From Glycine soja (lineage: Eukaryota > Streptophyta > Magnoliopsida > Fabales > Fabaceae): a stretch of DNA of 64,000 nt. Below, piece by piece: positions 47,078-60,490 of this stretch. The stretch lies in NCBI RefSeq assembly GCF_004193775.1, contig NC_041010.1, positions 42,211,562 to 42,275,561 of the forward strand, written 5' to 3'. The stretch's first letter is position 1. Each line of letters begins with the position of its first letter. Both the position numbers and the translations under genes were made by a program. Below the pieces are notes generated by a model. The model was not told the origin of the DNA. It made no database searches and worked only from the letters and a program-made list of their open reading frames with translations.

Positions 47078-47101
47078 GAGAGAGAGAGAGAGAGAGAGAG
47101 A
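47078..47101 (+). promoter_or_regulatory. (GA)n tract upstream of the F-box gene
   Basis: About 12 GA units ending 165 bases before the F-box ATG. GA/CT tracts are common near plant transcription starts and bind GAGA-binding BPC proteins in known cases. The role here is inference. Confidence 0.4.
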
Positions 47102-47265
47102 TGTTTTTTTGGTTAATTGATTATTTGTTATGAATTGGACAGCAGAGCAGTTGGAAAGATGGGATATGTTTTAATGAAGCAAAAAGGCAGAGTGAGAGTG
47201 TCCCTTACTTTAGCTTTTTATTTCAAATCCAACATTACTTTAACTGTCTTCCACATAAATCCACC

Positions 47266-48372
47266 ATGGCCGACTCTTCTTCTTCTTCTTCTTCCAAACG
47301 CCAAAAGCAACATGATGATGATGATGATGATGTTGAAGAACAACAACCTCTGATCCCAGGTCTCCCCGACCACATAGCAGAATTGTGTCTCTCCTCCATC
47401 AACCATTCTCTCTTATTCTCAATCTCCCACTCCTGCCGCCGTCTCATATACTCCCCTTCCTTCCCTCCCTTTTTCTCTCTCTACGCCATTCTCTCCCACT
47501 CCTCCGCCACCATCCACTTCCACACCTTCGACCCCATCTCCGCCACCTGGCTCCCCCTCCCTCCCCACCCTCCCCTCCACCACCTCCTCCTCCGCCGCCA
47601 CCCCTCCTTCCTCTCCCGCAGCCTCTCCGTTCAGTCCGTCTCCTCCTCCAACCGCCTCGTCCTCCTCGCCGCCACCACCCACAACCTCTCCCCGGCCCTC
47701 CCCCAGCCCCTGATCTTCCACCCCCTCACCAAAACCTGGTCCTTCGGCCCCACCCTCTCCACCCCGCGCCGCTGGTGCGCCCTCGGCTCCCTGGGCCCCA
47801 CCGTCTACGTCGCCAGCGGTATCGGCTCCCACTTCTCCATCCACGTCGCGCGCTCCCTCCAGAAATGGAACCTCCAAAACCCCAACGCCGTCTGGGAAAA
47901 GAAAACGGAGCTCAAGGACGGCAGGTTCAGCAGAGAAGCCATCGACGCCGTTGGATGGAAGCAGAAACTCTGCATGGTCAACGTCAAGGGAGACGCCGCG
48001 AAAGAAGGAGTGGTCTATGACGTGGCGGAGGATGCTTGGAAGGAGATGCCGGAGGGGATGCTGTACGGCTGGAGAGGACCCGTTGCGGCCATGGAAGAGG
48101 AAGTCATGTACGTTGTGGACGAAGCCAAAGGTGTTCTCAGAAGATACGTGGAGGAACAGGACGCGTGGGAAGACATTCTCGAGAATAAGAGACTCAAAGG
48201 AGCCGAACAAATCGTCGCTCAGAGAGGAAAACTGTGCGTCGTTTCGCCTTCTTCCGGGATCTCCGTCGTCGATGTCGCCGCTGTGCCGCCGCGGATTGTG
48301 CCGATTTTGCTGCCGGAAGAGTTCGAGCCGGTGGCCGTTCACATCTTACCCCGGATGCCAGCCGACCAGTGA
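47266..48372 (+). CDS. F-box/kelch-repeat protein, SKIP25-like
   Basis: Predicted substrate-recognition subunit of an SCF ubiquitin ligase. A single exon of 368 codons. A Ser/Asp-rich leader (residues 4-24) precedes the F-box (PLIPGLPDHIAELCLSSI; SCRRLIYSPSFPPFF), about residues 28-70. Kelch-like segments follow (TFDPISATWLPL; RRWCALGSLGPTVYVASGIG; KWNLQNPNAVWEKK; VYDVAEDAWKEMP), with a conserved C-terminal part. The ATG context is CCACCATGG. GC content is far above the surrounding DNA, which produces long shadow frames on both strands. The layout resembles SKIP25/KUF1-type proteins of about 370-400 residues, so it looks full length. Which paralogue it is cannot be decided here. Confidence 0.9.
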   Translation: MADSSSSSSSKRQKQHDDDDDDVEEQQPLIPGLPDHIAELCLSSINHSLLFSISHSCRRLIYSPSFPPFFSLYAILSHSSATIHFHTFDPISATWLPLPPHPPLHHLLLRRHPSFLSRSLSVQSVSSSNRLVLLAATTHNLSPALPQPLIFHPLTKTWSFGPTLSTPRRWCALGSLGPTVYVASGIGSHFSIHVARSLQKWNLQNPNAVWEKKTELKDGRFSREAIDAVGWKQKLCMVNVKGDAAKEGVVYDVAEDAWKEMPEGMLYGWRGPVAAMEEEVMYVVDEAKGVLRRYVEEQDAWEDILENKRLKGAEQIVAQRGKLCVVSPSSGISVVDVAAVPPRIVPILLPEEFEPVAVHILPRMPADQ

Positions 48373-51300
48373 TTGCATGTATGATTGACATGGTTAAGAG
48401 TAATTAATTTTATCTGAATCAAACATGATTATTATTAATAACAAAAAATAAAATATAGGTGTTATAGGCTAACTAAGTGTATGATTACAAAGAAGAATCT
48501 TGATTGGTTAGATTCTAGTCCTAAATCACATGTTGAAGAGATATAAATTAATTACTTTTCTTAATTAATTATTTTGTAGGAAAGTAAAAATACAAAATTA
48601 AATGAGAAGAATCTAGTATTCCTGGGAATTGAAATAATTTTGGTTGTTTTGTGGGAAAGTGAAAATTTGTCCGTAATGGTGATGGGGGCACGTATGGTTA
48701 GAAAGAAGGGGTGCGTGAGATTTTTTATTGAGTTGTGGAAATGCCTAAAATAAGAGGAATATAAATCAAATGTTGTTGCTTTGTTGACTGGCCAATGCCT
48801 AAAGAGATGCAAATTGCCCACTCATTCCTTACTCTTGCTTCATTCAGTCACAAACAAACAATATATCTCAGCCAGAATTCAACATTTATTTTTAGCCTTT
48901 TTTTAGTATGCTTTTATTGTCACGTTAAAATTTTAAAATACTTTTTTTATTTTTAATGATACAATCTATTTGCCCTAATGCTGTTTTTTAAGTTACTTAT
49001 CCATCAAATAATTCCGTTAAGTAAAAATCCACAGGGATTGGTCTAAAGAGTTTTATTAGTTTAAAAGAGGTCTTAGATTTGTTATAAAAAAAATTCAATA
49101 TAAGTAAAATAGGTTAAAAGTGTTAATTTTTCTTATTTATTTGAAAGAAAAATAAAAAATATATTTTTAATATATCCAATATTATGTAAAAATGAATCTC
49201 TATCAACCTATCATGAAAGGGGAGAAAATGTTAGTTGTTATTTTTTTAGTTTTTCTTAATTAAATAAATTATTTTGAAACATAAAAATCAATATGGTGAT
49301 AAAACTAATTTTTAAGTTAGTATAAAAATATATTATTAATTTATCTTTAATTATTTTTTTACTCATTCAAATGAATGAAAGAAAAACTTCTTTGCTTTAT
49401 TTTTTCATTTCTATTCATTTAAACAACGCATTTTTTTTTCTTTATTTCTCTTTTGCCTTTACCTTTCCTGTTTCTTTCTTTCTTTTATTATTTTCTCTTT
49501 ATTTCACTTTTAATTCAAACAAATCATTAAGTTTTCAAATACAAATGTTTTTTTTTAACTTTATTCATATTTTTTATTTTATTTGATAAAATGTCAAAAG
49601 ACTAAAATGAATAAAGAATACATTTAAATACGAATATATAATATATGCACCACTAATGTAAAGTTTTTTTTTATTATTGTCATTCTTCAATTAAAACTTT
49701 TTAAATACGATAAATTTATTGATTTTTGGGTAATTTTCATAAAAATGTACCAAAAATGATTTTTATCTATTGATAATATAAAACACTTTACAATATTTAC
49801 AATATTGACATGGTCTATTTAACATATCAAATAGGACAAGAGTTGCCTTTTGGATTTTTTTTTATTCATTACAAGTTGAATTGCATTTTGCATCACTAAA
49901 ATGTAAGACTTTTTTAATTGGGGTTTTCAATGATACTCTTGGGTATGTCTCCTCAACACGAAGGATATTTATTTCTTAGTTTGATGAAGTTTGGAGTCCT
50001 ACCAAACCTTTGAGAGCCAATTGGCATCGAAACCGGGTAAGATATTGGTGTGATTATTATATTACAAATCAACTTTTGATGGAGGAATGCATTCTTTTGG
50101 TTGGCTGTCAAGAATTGACTTTAAAATACGCCAAAGTCCAGAAAACGACTTTTGAATATTTTTTATTTGAGCAATGTTATTGTTAATAACATTTTGATTA
50201 ATTATTTTGCATAAAACAGAATTAAATGAAAATATATATGTATTTATTGTCTTAGAATATAAAAATTATTTAATATTATTCATCTAAAAAATTATTTAAT
50301 ATTTAAAATACGTCAAACTATTATTTAATTATTTTGATTAATTAATCCCACCGCTCACACCCTCGTCGTCAATGCATCTGTTTCTGTTATTTTGCTTCTT
50401 TTTTCTTTTTTTTTTTACCTCTTTTCTCTTGTTACAGGTTGTTGTAGTTAAATTTATTGTGGCAATTTGTTTCTTGAGTTGAAAAGTTAGGAAGAAACAA
50501 TAGTTTGTAAAGACACATTTTTTTATACTGATTTTGTAAAAATACATCGATGTTGTTTTTTACTTTTTTAAAATTAATGATTTTGTTTCATGGGATTTGG
50601 TTATTTCTGTGATGAAATTTGATTTTGCAATTGTGAATCTGAATATATTTTTTGATTCCTTTCACCAAGATATTATTTGGGCCATTTGGAAATGAATTTT
50701 GAAGCAAATGTTGAAATATTAATGACTTAAAAATGTGAAAATGTATGGATGAAGTCGTAGAAGGTGGTAGCTGGGATAGAAGGTAGTTGCTGGGATGAGA
50801 AGGTAGTGGCTGTATTTTGAAGTTTTTATTTGCAATTTTGTTTAAAAGAAAAAAAAAATAGTTACATGCTACTTGTTCACTATAATGCACCCTCACATCA
50901 TAGAACCTTCATTTTAATCATAGGGTACAAATTAATTTTTCCACCATGCAAGACCTATTCCACTCACATATTAGCCGTGGTCTCCTAACAAATACTTAGT
51001 TTGAGTAAAGGAGAGTAAGATACTAAAGTGCGTAGCTTATTCTTAAAAGCTACTTAATTAACTTTTTTTAAGGTTATTTTTTCTTCTCTTTTTCTTTTGT
51101 TTACAAATAAGTTATTTAATATTTTTAGCAATTTTCTCTAAATATGTTTAGTTCAACTTTTCCTTTTTTAAAAAATAAAACTAGGCCGGGCGTTATATTG
51201 TCTAAACATTTCCTATGGTGCTGACATATTTATTGATGCTTTTTCTATTCACAGATTCATATCAAATTGAACAAAGAAAAAACAAATTAATCATTGAATA

Positions 51301-53092
51301 CATAGATTAACTAACACAATATTATTCAAACTTAATTAATAATCATGAATTCAAATACTATTTGAGTATTTAATTGTGTTAAATATTTGAAGATAAAATA
51401 TTCATATAATCTAAAAATAAAGACAAAACAAATTAGAACAATTGTTATTCACATGGTCATTAATTGATGCGTTTGGTAAAGTTGCACAAAATTGCTCCCA
51501 AATTAATCACATTTTGTGATGGCACCCAAAACTTGTTCCTGTCTCTTTTTACTTGTTGCGACTAATAAATTACAATATGTCCTTTGATGACTCTAATATA
51601 CCCTTTCTCTTAACATTTAAAATATTTTGCCTTCAAAGCATTTTGATAACCCAATGGAATCTTCACTTATACGTAACTTTTTTTTTTCTTTTCAGATCTC
51701 CTCCTTTAGAAGTAATCTTATCCAAGATATGGTCAGACACTAAGCATTAATACTTCATTCAACATAAATTCAAACCTTAATTTTTTATGTTATAAGAGAC
51801 TAATCTCTTGTGTTAAATCTAACTCCTGTTGATATTTATACACGATTAATTTAGTTGTCTTTGTTTTGTTTTTGACCCAACTCTTTATGGGCCACTTGGG
51901 TTTGAACTTGACTAGTCCCTTAGGTAGCACTTTGTGGTCTTGTGCACCCCCACTTGTGTATCTTGATCAAGTTGTCGAACATTTGTGCGCTCCTACAAAA
52001 CCAAGTCGCATAAGTTTATAAAACTTGCATGATATTAGGATTGTCAAATTGAAATGTCAACACATAAATAACAAGAATTTGATCCCTTGATGTGAAATTG
52101 TCTGGCACTTTCTCTCCAACTCCAAAATATTGGCTCATTATTAATTTTGCCAACCTTAGTCTCTTCAGTCTCTTCGTACTTTCCATTCACATTCATTATT
52201 TTCTTCTTACGGCTTAAAATCCTTAACGCAGGTTTCCTTTTCTGTGTCTTTCCAATTTCCAACTCCAAATTTTATTTTCCCCCTTTTGCTTTATCTACTA
52301 TGTACAGAAGAAGAAGGTAAATGTCCCACACGTGTCTAGCATGTGAGCCATCAATCCCATGCTTTACTTTATTTCTCCTCTAGCTAACAAGCCATATAGG
52401 CTTCACATTATATCCCGTTAGTTTCTACTGAAAATTAATTGAAAAATTTAACTGGTTATCTTTTATGGATTTTTTCATTTTATTCATATGTTTTTTCATC
52501 TATGAGACTAAAAAAAATAATTATGTAAAAAAAAATAGTACATTAAAATATATGAATCCAATACCTTTTAAATCAACGTAATATTCATAAACTGCGGTCA
52601 ATTTGATTTCTAATTTTACAAACTACTTTTTTATTTAAGTCCTGTTAGCAAGGAACAACTTGACTCCTAATATGGAGAACTATTTTTGTTTAAGTCATTT
52701 TAACAAGTATTATTGAAAGATTAATAAATATTTAATAAATATCATTTAATATTTTTTAATTCTTTTAGAACTAAATATTAATTTTTATATTTTCAATATA
52801 ATAAATATTTTATTTTTTAATAACATTTTTGGTTTTTTTTTTCCTGAACTAGTACATTAAGATCACATATTACCGTTTACCTTTTTATTTCTAGAAATAA
52901 TAACATAAAATATTTTGATATCTATTTTTATTTAATTATTTAAAAAAATGTTCTACATAATTTTTTTAAAATAAAAATTGAGAATACATTTTATTTGTTT
53001 ATCTTTTTTTTTTTAGAAATCAAAGAGGGAAAATTTTTATTCAAAATTAGGAAATGATTAAATTATTTTAAAAAAATTACATAAATGGGTAA

Positions 53093-53418
53093 GTCATATT
53101 ATAAAACATGACTTTATATTTTTTTTAACAAATGGAAGCCATTTTAAATTAAATTTTTGCAAAAAAAAAAACATAAGGGAGTCATAATTCAACTCATGAC
53201 TTTTAGGAAAACAAAGTAAAAAAAGAAGTCATGTTTGGTAACACAACTTCAAAAATAAAATAAAATAAATTAAAAAGTTGTGTTACTAAACACAATTTTT
53301 TTTCTTAAAAAATATGATTTATTTAATTTGAATTTAAAATATGTATACTTAACAAGTTGTGTTTGGAAACACAAATTCTAAATAAAAAGTCATGTTTTAA
53401 AATACCACTTATCCATTT
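53093..53418. repeat. Foldback repeat
   Basis: The left end (aaatgggtaagtcatattat ... aacatgactt) is the inverted, diverged counterpart of the right end (aagtcatgttttaaaa ... ccacttatccattt). Several internal words (gttgtgtt[at]ctaaacacaa-type) are also inverted. Transposon-like, family not identified. Confidence 0.55.
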
Positions 53419-56400
53419 TTTAATTTTTTTTTAAAAATTTATGTTGGTATTTTTTTTAAAATTATCCCCTAAATGTTAAAAAAAGCCTTTATCTTTTCTT
53501 CAATTTTCCTTCCATCATTAAGGACGAAATTGTAAATACAAAAACAGCAACAAAGCTAGCTTCCTCACCTTGCTTTGTTTGTCACAAGTTTGTCCTCACA
53601 TTACAACTTAGGTGTGATCCACTAATTTCATAGATCGCCATATAAGGCTATTTTCTTTCCTCTGTTTTTGAGTGTGACACACACCTTGTATTTCGATTCC
53701 TAGCAACGACAATTTTATTAGCCTTTGCTGTTGATACACGTTACCTATACTTAAATCCATATATTTTCAAATGGTCTTACATTGATTGAGTAGAGAAGCT
53801 ACTTTTTGCCTTAATTCATTTTTCATATGGTCCTCCAATTGTGCCATGGATTTTGAAAATAAGACTTAGGGTGGGGTGGGGATACTATAATGGCAGCACA
53901 ACTACCGTGCCTAGCCATAGCCCATAGGAAAAAAGTATACTCTCTTTTTTTGGTGGTGTTTCACATACATGAAGAAGGCACAAATGCATAATCAAAGGAG
54001 GGATGCATGGAATCAAATCGATTTTTAATTCAATTTAATTAGAAGCAATTTAAGTCATAGCATTTTCGATAAGAGTTGGTTATAGCCTTATAGGTTCTTA
54101 AACTTAAGTGCCATTTTATTATTTGCTACCAAAAAAAAGTGTTTTGAGGCGGTCAAATAAGCAGGTTCTGACAGCTAAAACTGTCATAACTTTCTGGAGG
54201 TTAAATAACTGTTAGGACCACTCTAACTAAACATATAGTGGAGGTTTAACCGGTACAAAGTGATTAAATTTGGGAATTTTAAACTAGTGACTACTTCCAA
54301 GAGGCCACAAAATGAAAGGAGTTCAAACACTGACCAATCAAAGATTAAGAAGAAACATAAAAGTTTGTTAATTATTAAATGCCTTTGAAGACATCTTGTC
54401 TGGTACAAAAGAAAATGTTGGGTAGCTTTCCTTCAGGAACTAGTCTGGTCTGGTCAAGGCTAACAGTCACAACTAAAATTCCTTCATCACTCATCACTTG
54501 ACCAGTAAATTTAAGAAAAATATAGTTGCTGCAAGGGAGAAGGATGATGTGTTTGGGATTACCCATGAATCTCAAGTTTGGGATCCTTTGTCAATACAAA
54601 CAAAAATATTAGGCAGGAAGGGAAGAAGAAGATCCAATTGTAAATAAATCTAAGAAAGGTCCAAGTTTAATATATTAAGACGATGTTCTTTCTAAGAAAG
54701 ATAACTTTTCAAAGTAAATCTATTAAATCAGGACTTTTAACAAATCAAACATCTTCAATGATAGTGCATTATTGATACAGACTGAGGGTAAGGGCAAAGA
54801 GAGAGCAATACCTTCTTTGGATGCAACTTAAGATAAATATTTAAGACTTTAATCTATCAGCTTGGCTTTCTCTCTTGAAGACAGAAAAAAATTATATAAA
54901 AGAAGTTCAGAACAGAAACCTCCAAGAATAGCCAAAATAGCCAAATTGAGATGAATACGAGTCCTCCAGGGGGATATATGGAACCTAATCCATTTTCATT
55001 TGTTTCATGGGAATTATCTCTTTAGACTCTCTTTGAACAGAGTTAATCCTAATTTATCAGATGATTTTTATTTTTATCGATAAATATTAATTATTAGTTA
55101 TTAATTTTTATTAGTAAGAAGGATCTAACCCTTGTGACCTTTCCCTCTCCCATTCTTTCTTAGTCATCCGATCAACCTTATATCTCTTTACCCGACTGCA
55201 AAAGGAAGTTGAAACATCTTAATCTTAAAATAAAAATGAAGAATTGAGATTGTTTTATTAAGTCTGGCAGAGAGTTCTCATGATTTACACTTCGATTTCA
55301 TCTTTCTTTAATACGGATCTGCTTAATGCTTAACCTCAAATTCATAACTTTGGAATGGTTCACGTGACTGGCAAAAAATGCTTCTATCTCATCTTCTTTC
55401 TCATCACTATTAACCTGCCAGATCTTGAAATTGAAGAAATAAGAGGTTTCAACAATGAAGGCTTATTGATAATGTCACGTCTCATAACATTGGAATTGGC
55501 AACATATAGTATAATCTTAATTTACTTGATTCTCATGTACTGTTTGCTTAAAGATATCAAAAGCTAACAGCCTAAAAAATTCACAGGCAGCCTGCCATGA
55601 ACATATAAATTGTTGTGGCTTCATTGATCAATTCATCAGAACCAAAATTTTGATAAAAATTGTTTTGGCTTAAATAAAGGAACATGGCAATATAGTAATT
55701 GTTTCACTAATTCAAAGCTCTCTTTGCCATTTGCTTACCAGTGGGACTATTTGGCTAATGAAATTGGTGAGTAAAAGTCCAATATTCTTTCCCAATTATC
55801 CTGCATTTGGTGTCAAACCAAAATGAGTTCATAAAATCCAAATAGATATGCACTGATTTTAGATGAATCTCAGAAGTCAGAACTGCTTTCCAATCTACTC
55901 TTAATAGAAATTATAAGCTAAATATTATGTATTTGTTGCTGTTATATATTTCCCATAGTGCAAATGTGGTAAAATGGTAATGACAGAACAAGAGCAACTA
56001 AGAACTTGTTACCATGGAAGCACATACCTTCAATCATCTCCAAGAAGTTTCGCTGCCTTCCATGCTTATTCCCTCTAGTACATATATCATATCTTGATCT
56101 GGAATCTAAGAATTCAGATAAAATAGTCAAACAATAAACAACTATATGGTTAAATCAGTAAAGTCAGTTTATTAATATTCCTAGAAACATTTTTCCTTTT
56201 GTAGTTATTATTTAAAACTTAATTTCATAAAAGGGTACGAGCTTTGTTCTTATAAACTTTACTGCCATCTGGGCAATAAGAAGGAAGTACACACTTCCTG
56301 AAAATAGAAAATAAGGGGGAAAATATGCTTCAGATTGATAAGAGAATAAATTTGATCAAAGAGAATTGAGAGTTTAATTATGTATACACAGCTGTAAATG

Positions 56401-57397
56401 TTTCAAGTGATTATAAATTGTTCTGTACAATTATTCATCATTCTGCCCAACCCAACTGTAAATAACAAAAAAAAGAGAAAGTGACATAACGAGTCAATCG
56501 CTATGAAATGATACTCTTACATAAGTAGCATAGTTGATACTTGTTATTAGGCGTGTAAATGAGCCAAACAACAGAAATTTAAGCCATTTAAGCTTGGCTT
56601 GTGAAAAAAAATAAGTTGCTGAAGTTTAACTTATTTATTTAAGTAAGTATAATTAAAGCTTGAACTTGGTTTGTTTATAATAATAAAGTTTAAAATTAAC
56701 TTATTTAATTGATTTATAACTTAATTATTATTAAATTTGTAAATAAACTATTCACAAACTAGTTGAGTCCTTAAAGTTAGGCTTGACTCATTTAAATAAT
56801 TGAGTTCAATAGTAAGTTTAGTTGAATTCAAATAACTTTAAATAATTTGACTTATCTATCTTCTTATTTATTACTTGTATTGTATGAGCTGCAATATTTT
56901 GTGGTTTATAATTATGGATGTTAAACTTAAAATTATTTTTATGAGCATTTAAATTATTTTTTAATTGTTTCATATGTGTTAATAATTTTGATGACCTTCA
57001 GCCTAAAACTTCCAAATTATACAATAAAAATAATCCATTACACGTCTTCTTAAAAAATTTAGGGCATACTTACTTAATTATTTTTTACTATCACTTTATC
57101 ATTAAAATTGTTTAAAATTTTCCATTAAAAATTATTTTAGCATTTTTAAAATTTAAAATATTTTTAACAAAGCATCATAAAATTACTCTTTCAAGAGTCT
57201 TATTCAAACATATCATTTTCATTATTCTCTACATAAATTTTTATATAAAAAACTAAGCAAAAACAATAGTATTTTTTGAAATGAAAATAGAAAATATTTT
57301 CTCTACCTCCTTTTTCTATTATATGAAACACAAGCATGTTAATTAAGAATTTAAAACGAAATCATTCATGCATTTTCATTAATTGTGTTTTTTTGGC

Positions 57398-57778
57398 TTA
57401 ATTGTACTCTCCAAACTTTTGATTTTTTTTAGTGAATTTTATTTCCAACAAATTAATTGTGCATTTTATGTTCAACTTTTAAAAAATAATAAATTTTACC
57501 ATTAATTGCTAAGTTAAACTGATGTGACATGAGTTTGGAGTAAACTTGCTAAAATAATATAAAGTTAAGGATAAAATTTACCAACAAATCAAAAAATTAG
57601 ATAAAATTCATCAAGAAGTAAAAAAAATTGAGGTAAAAAATGCAATTACCCAGCATGCACGTTAACTCAACTGCCAGGGAAAAAATTTTAAAAATTTGAG
57701 ATAAAATATGTCCAATTAGTTTATTTAGAATAAAATTACTTAAAATAAAGAGTTCAAAGTAAAAAAGTGCAATTAAAT
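57398..57778. repeat. Foldback repeat
   Basis: The left arm starts taattgtactctccaaac and the right arm ends aaaaaagtgcaattaaat; the reverse complement of the right arm follows the left arm with many changes. MITE-like, without a fixed target duplication. Confidence 0.5.
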
Positions 57779-58517
57779 ATTTTTTTATCATTCAAGAAAG
57801 GAACTAGGCCACAACATTCTTATTAATCGTAAATATTATATTGCTTCACTTTAATTTTTATTTTTTGTCTTAAAAAAAAAGCATTTTCTCATTTTTTTAT
57901 ACAATTATTTGAAACCAAGAAACAAAATAAAAAATAAATAATACTTTTGTTTAGCAACGAAGTCTAATATAGTCTAACATAATTGGTAGATAACTAAACT
58001 TCGTAAACATATTGTGTAATATCAGGGGTTCCTTGGTGAAAACTTAAAAAAGAATACTTATTTTACCAAATAATTCATCTAGACCAGACAAGCATCAAAA
58101 GACATGAATTCTGAACTCAGGTTTGTAAAACATATTACCACAGCATAACAATAGCAATACTTTCTGAACTGGCTCTGAATTCTGAACATAGTCTACAAGT
58201 AAAAGAAAACATCAGCAATCACAACATATCACATTAAAATCGTACATGATTGTTTCCATAAACAAGAGATCGAACATGCTAAAATAGTTACACATACATA
58301 ATTGTTTTATTTCAATTCTACATTTATTCCCACAATACAGATTCAGTGCATGTCTGGATACGCTTTCTGAATGCACATATCAACAAATTTTCATGTCAAA
58401 TTTATAAAGGTGACGCAGAAGCTAGTCATATTAACTCTGATCTGACACACATTGATCTCCTCTGAACGGCATCCAAACACACACTATCAAACACCAACCA
58501 AGTCCCTGAAAAGCAAA

Positions 58518-60110
58518 TTAACTTTCGGAGCTGTAAGATGTCTCTCCAGCAGACAAATCTTCTTGACGAAGTCGCTTCATCTCCTCGTAGGCCCATTCCA
58601 GCCCGGGACAGTAATGAAGCGGTGGGTTAAATCTGCTATCACTGATATCAGGTGGCATGAAGGCTCCATTCTCTAACAAGAATTTCACAGCATCCCTCCT
58701 CCTTTCCTTGGCTGCAATGTGGAGCGGTGTCCCTGGTTCAAGAGAAGAGCATCCTCGTCAATGTGAAAATTTAAAATTTTGAATGTGCATAGACATTGTA
58801 GTATTAAAGTAATGTTTGACCCAACTTATCTAGACTTTCTCTTCTCAGCCAGACAGGTTTTTTTAATAAAAAAAAGAAGCTTTTCATAAAGTATCTTTGA
58901 CTTTCAATAACAACACACTACCCAGGAAATTTTAACTTAAAAGCAACATTTTAAGCTTAAAAAATTACAAAATTGTCAAAAAGCATTATCTAAAACTCTT
59001 ATTTTTAACTTTAAAGTAGTTTTTAAGCTTAAAAAAATAAGGCCAATAAGTTTAAAGAGGAAGCATAAATCACTTACAGCCACAGGCACCCTTAGTTCTG
59101 GCATCAATGTCAGCACCACGCTCAAGTAGTACATCCATCACTCCAATGTGACCACCTTCGGCAGCAAGGTGGAGAGGGGTCACCCCTTTTGATTTGGGGC
59201 CCCAAGCAGACACATTGACATCCATTCCTTCATTGATAAGTTTTTTAACCTATTCAGCAACACCAAAAGATACCCCCACGTGACTAAATTTGACAAAATT
59301 GAAAACCCTTTTGCTCCAAATATGATACAAATTTAACTCTTAAAAGAACGATAAAATCATGAATAACCCAACAGTTAACAAATCATCAATGACATGAGGC
59401 AAAGTATTCAAGCACTACAAGAATCGGTATAATCATAAGACTTGAAAACATTCAAATTCAGTCAGGAACCCATAATCGGTGGACCAGAGAACACGGTTTA
59501 AGCTCCCAACAGTGTGGGATGTGGGATAAGTCAAATGTGTGAATCCATATTCCAGGATAGAAGAGGCTGTGGCTGTTTAAACAACCAGAACAGTGTCAAC
59601 TGGTCACAATGCAGCAACCTTATTGCTGACATGGGTTTGTTGTACACTTGAGGCAACACATATACTGCTCATCTTCTACAAAAGAACTCCTCAAAACATT
59701 TAGACTAAAAAAAGAATAAATAAAAATTGGTACATTTGAATGAGATCATGTAGATTGCTAGTAAATGCAACTTCTTCAAACACACAACACAAACATGAAG
59801 AATATAAATTCAAATTAATTAAGCTGAGTGAAACCCTAATATATTGCCACATAAATCCAACCAATTGAAAGCCTCAAATAATAGTTCCCTTATTCCAACC
59901 ACAAATTTCAGAAATCAAACATGCAACAACGCATATCATCATAAGGCGCGGGGATAAAAAAAAGAGAGAAGAAAATACCAATTTGAGTTCGCCTTTTCGA
60001 GCGAAAACATGAAGCGAGGTCCAACCCCTATCATCGGTATCAAAGGCAGATCTCAAGCGCCTCCTGGAAGGGCTCTTCCTGAACAAAACAACAGGCTGTT
60101 CCTCGAGCAT
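58518..60110 (-). CDS. Phytochrome-interacting ankyrin-repeat protein (PIA1/PIA2-like)
   Basis: In Arabidopsis the PIA proteins bind phytochromes and modulate light responses. Three exons on the minus strand: 60110-59979, 59249-59078 and 58732-58518 (stop TAA), giving 172 residues, near the usual family length. A basic stretch (RKSPSRRRLRSAFDTDDRGW) leads into ankyrin repeats: WTSLHVFARKGELKL, then GVTPLHLAAEGGHIGVMDVL, then WTPLHIAAKERRRDAVKFLL. The conserved PIA tail is present (DISDSRFNPPLHYC, LEWAYEEMKRL, Ser-rich end). The first ATG in frame is at 60110; upstream codons are open but contain only GTG. All splice sites are GT-AG and phases agree. Intron 2 carries AT-rich palindromic sequence (aagcttaaaa words). 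Confidence 0.92.
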
Positions 60111-60490
60111 GTTTCTATCTTTCTCAGCAATTAAAGCAAAAACGACCACAAAGAAAAAAGCAAAACGACCAAGTAAAGTAACCCCGAAAATCGGAGAGGG
60201 GAATTGGTATTTAGCGAGAGGAAAGGGTGTGATTGGCGATGCAATAAGGTGCGAAGGGATTCAAGCCGGGACCAAAGACGCGAAGGTTGTGAGAGACGAA
60301 GATGGAGTTCATCATAATAATTGGTAGAGGATTCGGAGAAGGTGAAAGTGAAGGAGGAGAAGGGGCGAAGGGGAATCGGATTCAGATGAAGCCTGGTTTC
60401 ATTGCGACGGAGGTGATGGAAGAAGATGAAACCCTAGCAGAGCAGAAACGCACCGATGGAATCTATCTATCTCACGCCTCGCTAGTGGAA
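60111..60490 (-). promoter_or_regulatory. 5' leader / promoter region of the ankyrin gene
   Basis: GC content stays elevated to about 60480 and then drops sharply. The purine-rich plus strand (CT-rich on the gene strand) fits a 5' UTR with CT-rich tracts. No TATA box fixed. Confidence 0.4.

Larger units (their letters stand above)
42053..47265. other. AT-rich intergenic DNA between helicase and F-box genes
   Basis: About 5.2 kb. Holds the helicase 3' UTR, a (TA)n run at 45525-45553, a direct duplication at about 46282-46812, and a (GA)n run at 47078-47101. An open frame at 44670-45005 (111 codons) has no recognisable motif. The segment 42595-42740 resembles degenerate dispersed repeats. No gene is supported. 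Confidence 0.5.
48373..58517. other. Long gene-poor AT-rich region
   Basis: About 10 kb. No coding sequence with recognisable domains. Open frames at 52044-52268, 54223-54575, 55355-55567 and 55942-56130 are short and unsupported. Foldback repeats lie at 53093-53418 and 57398-57778. The stretch 56555-56830 resembles a decayed dispersed repeat (gcgtgtaaatgagcc start). The final part is the 3' flank of the ankyrin gene. Confidence 0.5.

Noticed and set aside
47385..48391. Several long alternative frames over the F-box gene on both strands
   Set aside because: High GC removes stop codons; only the plus-strand frame from 47266 shows F-box and kelch motifs.
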